NCBI RefSeq assembly: GCF_016086655.4
Contig: NC_052133.2
Location: 11,368,301-11,432,300, forward strand
Direction: 5' to 3'
From: Lepeophtheirus salmonis
Lineage: Eukaryota > Arthropoda > Copepoda > Siphonostomatoida > Caligidae
Length of the DNA: 64,000 nucleotides
Positions 58,262 to 64,000 of this stretch are shown in pieces. The stretch's first letter is position 1, and each line of letters opens with the position of its first letter. Both the position numbers and the translations under genes were made by a program. Below the pieces are notes generated by a model that saw only the letters and a list, made by a program, of their open reading frames with translations, had not been told where the DNA came from and did no database searches.

Positions 58262-58440
58262 CTTAATGAACTGGGATATTATACATGCCGAGATTTATAT
58301 TAAAGCGTCTTAGTCCTTTGAATCTACATTTTATATCGTCAAAACTTTTCAGTATCTTTCTCAAACATTAAATCTGATTATATACAGCTGCTTATTTATG
58401 TTAATAATCCCTTCTAAGGGATTACTTTGTATTTTTAACC
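58262..58440 (-). repeat. Dispersed repeat C, copy C5 (inverted)
   Basis: The reverse complement reads GTAATCCCTTAGAAGGGATT, AACATAAATAAGCAGCTGTA, AGATTTAATGTTTGAGAAAG, ATACTGAAAAGTTTTGACGA, ATGTAGATTCAAAGGACTAA and ATCTCGGCATGTATAATATC. These match the 3' half of C2 and C4. Only the 3' half is present, and this is the only minus-strand copy. Confidence 0.7.
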
Positions 58441-58763
58441 ATTTTTAATCGAGGTTTAGAGAATTTATTTTCCTTAAAAAACGTTCCTTTGTTTTAAATT
58501 TTAAATTTATGGAGTCTTCTTTTTTTTCTCTTCAATATAAAAAACTAAGGCCATACAATACATAGAAATAAGAAGTTTTTATTAAGGAGGTTGTTATCGA
58601 CTCAAGATGACGTCAGATATTGTCGAAGTATTTATGCGATAATAATTTAAAATGTCGTATCCCTTTATTTTTTTCTTGATTTTGAAGGAAAATATTAGTT
58701 AAGTAAATATAAGTATTAAATTCATCCGGGGCAATCAACCATTGACATAATCTCAGGCGACAT

Positions 58764-58830
58764 TAGCACCTTCAAGGAATCTATACTTAAATATACTTCA
58801 CTGAATCATAAAAAGATAGTTACACAATTG
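58764..58830 (+). repeat. Short dispersed repeat F, copy 2
   Basis: CAGGCGACATTAGCACCTTC followed by AAGGAATCTATACTTAAATA matches 46218-46290. No transposase remnant was found beside this copy. Confidence 0.45.
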
Positions 58831-60947
58831 TAATATTGTAGGTATTATTTTATTTAATACAAACAACCTCAACAATAACTGAAAGGGTACTCATTTGATT
58901 ATCAAAACTCGCACAATGTAATGTGTATTTCATAAAAAATTTTCAAAAGTAAATATTTCATGTTTTTACTCTAAGAAAATCAAATTATACATTTTTGAAG
59001 TATCAGACTGAATGATTTTAAATTATAGATTTATTCTTTTTCGAAGTATTAATTCATACCAGTGATTTTGTAGCATTTTAATGCATATTTATATATGCAA
59101 AATGAATTGAATAGTTAAGAAAGTGATAGAACATTTCAAGGGTGTATTTATTTAAAATGTTCAACCATTCATTGTGGTATTAAATACATATTGTTTTTGG
59201 TGTTTTTTTTTTACCCAGCTCACTAACTGTGTTGTACAAAAAAATATTGTATTAATTATAAAAGTAAATCAAAAAAGTACACCAGAGTAAAAATTTTGTG
59301 TGTTTTCTTGGAGTTTTTCAGAAACGGAGGGGTTTATAATTTTTTTGTTAGTAACATCAATAAATAACATGAGTTTTGTTAAATCGGTGTATATAAAAAG
59401 ATTTTAACATTGGTGGTGAAACTTTACCAATTTGTGTAATATATTAATAAGTCTAATAATTTTTTATCTACTGCGTTTTTACCTACAGATGTTGTGAAAT
59501 TATTATTACTTCTAGTTGAAATACAGTCTCAAGTCTTTGCTCTCAAGTTCAAATCTCTGTTTGTGTTCTTTAAAATTTTTATGGAGCCTAGTTCGTGTTC
59601 TCAGATTTCTTTTGATCCCACATCAAGACCATACTTATTAATTAGGTTCCATACTGTAAGGCTTTTTTTGAGTTTGTTATGAGCTAGTTTTCGAGTCAAA
59701 GTCAAGTTTCGAGTTCTTTATTGTAAGTTTAAGGTGAGTCGTAATTAATCAAAATATGTACTCTAGTGCAAGTCGAGACGCAAGTACTGAGCAACACCTA
59801 TATTCTATACTAAACACTCATGGAAGCAATCATAAATATTTCATCGAATCAACAAATCAAAGACATTTATTACCTAAGCAAGTATAGTAATCAACAAATC
59901 AAATTTATGTTCTAATTTACGTCACAAGTAAGCTCATTTTTAACATTTTTAATATTTTTACACCGATATTTTAGTCACTCCCTCCTTAATAGTTCGATCC
60001 ATCAAGTTAGAAGCGGACACCAACGTAATGACAATTTAGCTATGCCACATAAATCCTTTATCTATAAGAAGTGAATTCTTGGTTTTATTAATCTGTTTGT
60101 TTGTTTTTTACATACCCTTCTATAAAACTGATATTACTCGTAAGAAAGTATCTTAAACTGGTATCAGTTACTTTCCCCAAAACAAGACAATAGGTAATAT
60201 TCAATAGAAATAATTGTTGAAAAAAGTGTTAATTATTACATTTTTTGCGAAAAAGTAAAATTTAAGAAATTTACTATCGTTATTTTTGATAAAAAATACG
60301 ACTCACAAAATTTATATGAACATATAGAGGTAGTCCTAAAGTTTTCCCATTTTGGAAAACGTGACTTGGTTTTAACATTCTTGGCATACTACACATTACA
60401 GTTTTTCTTTGTTAAAATAAGAAATTTAAATGAATAAATGCTATCAAAAGCTTTTTAAAAATTTCCATTAGTACTCAGTATTTATTTGTCTATTAGAAAG
60501 ATAATAGTCTTTAAACGAAATGTAGTCTTCTGCCTATCAGTCTGTTTGTTAACGTATCATAGCCAAACGATTTGATTCATATATAATACATTGATTTTTT
60601 TACTAAGATAAACAAATTAGTGATAACTTTGATAACCTTTTTATAGAAAAGATACTATCGTAGCCGAATTTTATAAAATAAAATGAACATTTATGAAAAA
60701 AAAAAAAAAGTAATGAAAGTTTAGGGGAATGAAAATTTTAATACAGAAATATATATTACTATTAATTAATAATATCCCAATGTATCACATTGCCTTATAT
60801 TTAGTGATTAAATAATAAATCAGAAGCCTTTGCTTCCTAGTCCTTGAATATTTCTTCTAATCTAATTCGAGTTATCAAACTTCGATTTAGTTCCATAAAT
60901 CTAACTTAAATTGAGTTTCCTCCAATAAATGGTTCTTTAATGAAAAG
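58831..60947. other. AT-rich DNA, no gene recognised
   Basis: At about 59510-59800 the sequence is enriched in CAAGTC, GAGTTC and TCGAGTCAAAGTCAAGTTTC motifs, one of the GACTYGA-type tracts. A small hairpin AGTTTTCCCATTTTGGAAAACG is at about 60339-60360. No coding feature. Confidence 0.45.
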
Positions 60948-61188
60948 GTCGATTTTTGGTGAAGCAACGGGGAAAACAAAACTTTGGCTGATTGCCTCAT
61001 CAACCATTCCTTATTGCATCTATCGTTGTATGTATTTTTTTGCATTATAATTTCATAGTTCTCCTTTGCCTCTTTCACCGATACTCCACCAAAAATCGAC
61101 ATTAAGACCCATCGACAAACGATACAGACAATAAGCAAAAAGAGCCATTAGGCATAGTCATACTTTCAATACTCCACCAAAAATCGAC
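60948..61188. repeat. Three copies of a CACCAAAAATCGAC motif in both orientations
   Basis: ATACTCCACCAAAAATCGAC occurs exactly twice, at 61081-61100 and 61169-61188. GTCGATTTTTGGTG, the inverse of its core, is at 60948-60961. The inverted pair 60948/61100 would bound about 153 bp, as in a tiny inverted-repeat element. The minus-strand open frame at 60887-61138 spans it but is not recognised. Confidence 0.75.
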
Positions 61189-62284
61189 TTAAATTTAGTT
61201 TCAAAAAATATGTGGGAAATATATTAAAACTATTTGTAATTTTGATGTATCGGCTGCTATGACGAGTACTTTGTATATCCCTCATAGTGTAAGTTGAAAA
61301 ATTTACAGAGACAATTTGATAAAAAAATAGTTTGAAATCAACTAAATTTCGAATTCAAATAAAGTATCAAACCTTACCTTTGAGTCCAATTGAATCGTGA
61401 CTCTTAGAGTTCAGATTAAAAATCAAAAATTTGAATTCAAGATGAAGTTGAGTCCCTGTCCTGATCTCTGATATTCACCACTTAATATACAATTTTTTAT
61501 GCCTTTTCCTGTTGGATTTCATATTGATCTTTTATTTTACTTTTTAATTGAATTTAATACAACCTTATCAAATAAATATAAATCTTTGTAAATTTCTATG
61601 TTCATATACAAATATAATATATATTACAAATGTAGAATGTATATTAGCAAAAAAAAAAAAAAGAAAGAGACAAAAATACCTGAGAATTTGGATATTTTGG
61701 TTGTTGTCGTCTCTTGCAAATATGTGGAATACCTAGGTAAAGGTTCAGGTCATATTTACCTAGATGTAAATAGATTATTGTTATATAAGCGTAGGGGAGA
61801 CTGGGGAAGTTTGTAACTATTTTAATTACTCTGAGCCTATTGTGACTTCGACTTGCCAAACTTTAACACAACATTTTTCTACAGCCCTACTATTGTTTTT
61901 TTATATATTTTGTACCCGTCAACACAGAAGTACATAGAATGATGTTTCTCAAAATTGAGTGTGGATTATAAGTATGTATTCTCAACCGAATTACCGTCAA
62001 TTTCCATCTACAAATTATTCCTATTCACTTATTGGGTGTGTTGAAAAGTGTACTTGAAGTAGCCAAATTTGATCGTCACACCAAAACTATGATAAATAGA
62101 AATATTTTATGTATTTGAAAGGTCGTATCGTATCTCTTAAATCAAATAAAGACGCTAAACCATAGGTAAAATTATGAAGTATCTTAATTTATCCCACAAA
62201 ATTTGACAACTAGAAATATAAAATAACCAAGTATGTTCCTATAATATGTTTTGGGGACTTCAGGGTCATTAAGAGGTTGTTTTT
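61189..62284. other. AT-rich DNA, no gene recognised
   Basis: Around 61375-61470 lies another GAGTCCAATTGAATCGTGAC / GAAGTTGAGTCCCTGTCC tract. An A13-like run near 61651 generates lysine-rich chance frames on both strands. Confidence 0.45.
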
Positions 62285-62295
62285 GACCAATATTT

Positions 62296-62402
62296 AACCT
62301 CTTTTCCCTTTCTCTTTCCATATCTATCTCCTTCTCTACCTTCTTTTTTCTCTCCCTTTTCTTCTACCTTCATTCTTTGTATCGATTACCTTCTATCCAT
62401 CC
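62296..62402 (+). repeat. Long pyrimidine-rich tract
   Basis: About 105 bases of nearly pure C/T on the plus strand (for example TTTCCCTTTCTCTTTCC and CTCTCCCTTTTCTTCTACC) with only scattered A and G. This is strand-asymmetric and unlike the A/T-mixed surroundings. It could be a degenerate microsatellite, a polypyrimidine tract or a triplex-prone mirror-like stretch. Confidence 0.8.
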
Positions 62403-62589
62403 TACCAACATAGACATCATCTGTTGGTAATAAAGAAGAAAAACAATGCAAGGGAAAATCTGTCACTTAATGCAACTGAGCTCTTAGTAGTCTACGTAAA
62501 AATGTCTCAAATTTATCCAAACTGACTGAGTTTTGAACTTTGATAAAAATATATCAACGGGTAGCAAGAGAACCAGTAATTTAAATGGG

Positions 62590-62715
62590 CGTACATTCAT
62601 ATGAGCAAAATTAATTTTTTCGTGTGTCATCATAGCAACATTTATTTGAGCAAGTATTTATTTAGGCGAGCTTCTTTTCAGCGTTGTTCATTTCAGCAAC
62701 ATTTTCATATTGATT
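62590..62715 (+). repeat. Degenerate short-period repeat
   Basis: Phrases CATATGAGCAAAATTA, CATAGCAACATTTATTTGAG, GAGCAAGTATTTATTTAGGC, TTTCAGCGTTGTTCATTTCA and CAGCAACATTTTCATATTG recur with a spacing near 20 bases. They look like decayed units of TTTCAGCAACATTTATTTGA. Confidence 0.4.
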
Positions 62716-63659
62716 ATAGGGAAAATGTAGTGTTTATTTTTATTTCCTTCAAGAATCCAGAATATTTCATCTTTTAATGTAGCTAACAAACAGATAAATG
62801 AGCACTAAAAAAGATTTGTCCCAACTTCCTTGAAGACATTTCTTTAAAATAATACATTTAGTTTTAAATAAAAGTCCGACCCCCCAGCTCACTTGTATTG
62901 GTTCCAAAAATGGTTCATGAATCAAAGGTTTACTTTCATAACATTTGACAACGAAAATTATCTGAGAATGCGAATCCTTTTTGTAAAGATCCTACTTCAA
63001 AAATTGTTCGAATGTCAGCCACTCAAATTATTTTTGAAGCTTCGTCACGCCAAGATCCACATGAACTTGTGGAGTTAAAAAGAAATCCGATAACAGCTAT
63101 TAAGGGACTGTTGCAACTGTTCCTGGTCTTCCCTACATAGTAGCAGTTTTTGTGTAGGAATAATATATGTATGTATATAAATAGACGAATTTTCATTTTA
63201 TATTTTAAATTGTCTTTTAATTATAGGGGATTGTAGTTCGTAAGTTAGTTACTTAGGGGCTTTATTTTCTTTTGTGGTATGGGAGGGAAATGAGTGAGTA
63301 ATATAAATTATAATACCTTTATGAGGAATGGAAGTTAAATTATAAGTATATAGGTATAAGCCAGCCACACACGATAATGTTGTCTTCTGTTTGTAGGTAA
63401 AAACGTTGCTTTTCGTAAATATATATAGTTGAAAAGAACATCAAAGGATATTGGGATTTTAAATTAAAAGTAATTTCCCAGAATTTTGTTTTTGTTTAAT
63501 ATATTTTGTAGTATGCACAAAATGTGTTATGACGTCAAAACAAATATAGGCATGACTATTATCAAAAGTAAATATGTAACATATTTTTATTTTCAAGTAA
63601 AGTATCTTAAATTTTATTACTTAATAATTTTAATCAATATTTAAAAGACCCTGCAAATT
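62716..63659. other. AT-rich spacer
   Basis: No gene or repeat recognised. The plus-strand frame at 62893-63078 is not matched to any family I know. Confidence 0.4.
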
Positions 63660-63930
63660 CTAATTAAAAGCTGGAAAAAAAAATCCGAAACAGTTATCAC
63701 GTCATTAAATTTATTATATCACGCAACATTTCCCTACAAACGAGGAAGAAAAATATGTCAAAAATCAGTTGGTAGTAACCCAATTGATCCCAACTATAGA
63801 ACTATTGTTCAATGATTGTTTGAAATTGTTAACACCCTAAAAATAGCCCATTATAATTCAACCAATTAATTTGCAACCCACTGATTAAAAGAAAAAAAGC
63901 ATCAACAGATGACAAATATGTATACTGTAT
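63660..63930 (+). repeat. Dispersed repeat M, copy 2
   Basis: CAAAAATCAGTTGGTAGTAA, CCCAATTGATCCCAACTATA, GAACTATTGTTCAATGATTG, CAACCAATTAATTTGCAACC and CAACAGATGACAAATATGTA follow the same order as in 54050-54300. It may continue past the window's right edge. Confidence 0.55.
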
Positions 63931-64000
63931 ATTTTGTGTTAGTGGGGTAACACCATGTTATAACAAAAGGATATGATAGATTTATATTTGAAAGGCCATA

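Noticed and set aside
60339..60360. GTTTTCC...GGAAAAC hairpin as a terminator
   Set aside because: Short, AT-rich, and not near any gene; such hairpins are common by chance here.
61548..61859. Three overlapping frames on both strands
   Set aside because: They share an A-rich run giving poly-lysine or poly-phenylalanine; no independent support.
1..64000. CRISPR array, bacterial operons, ribosome binding sites or tRNA/rRNA genes
   Set aside because: No regularly spaced identical repeats, no dense same-strand frames, no tRNA box pairs and no rRNA-like GC-rich conserved blocks were seen. The composition and transposons are eukaryotic.

Overview
This window looks like nuclear DNA of an arthropod: AT-rich (roughly 70% A+T by eye), with no gene-dense strands, operons, rRNA or tRNA. 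What it holds is old, broken transposon DNA. The transposase fragments resemble the Tc1/mariner elements that fill copepod genomes. The salmon louse (Lepeophtheirus) and its relatives are my best guess for the source, from memory of protein similarity only; no host gene fixes the species. I see no intact protein-coding gene, and the open frames of 60-118 codons are about what chance gives at this base composition.

Layout. 1-8 kb: two Tc1/mariner C-terminal remnants of one family (near 1-440 and 4.86-5.07 kb), a possible hAT-like end, a perfect GC-rich palindrome at 5691-5713 and the first family-A element (7.4-8.1 kb). 10-18 kb: four more transposase remnants of at least three families and a miniature family-A copy. 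20-25 kb: a repeat (family D), a ~1 kb deleted transposon at 21.4-22.4 kb and a ~360 bp mariner-like miniature element at 24.9-25.3 kb. 26-35 kb: a patchwork of two dispersed repeats (B and C), plus a minus-strand remnant of an arthropod multi-copy protein with nuclear-receptor-type half-sites just upstream. 35-36 kb: the best-bounded family-A element, flanked by TA. 40-48 kb: two plus-strand family-H elements, a head-to-tail pair of D repeats and a minus-strand transposase remnant. 50 kb: a minus-strand coding-like stretch that appears duplicated in tandem. 52-64 kb: a mariner-like terminus, repeats C, F and M, a broken mariner N-terminus at 57.3 kb, short motif arrays and a long pyrimidine tract.

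The unifying theme is loss of the transposase catalytic core. Copies with both ends lack the middle of the gene, and copies that keep a D motif usually have it mutated. Three family-A copies share the same internal deletion, so they probably spread as a non-autonomous family that relied on a helper transposase elsewhere. Nothing here looks like a working system. The oddest signals are a 93 bp block 98% identical between two otherwise diverged repeats, the tandem coding-like duplication near 50 kb, and the cluster of AGGTCA half-sites at 29.3 kb.
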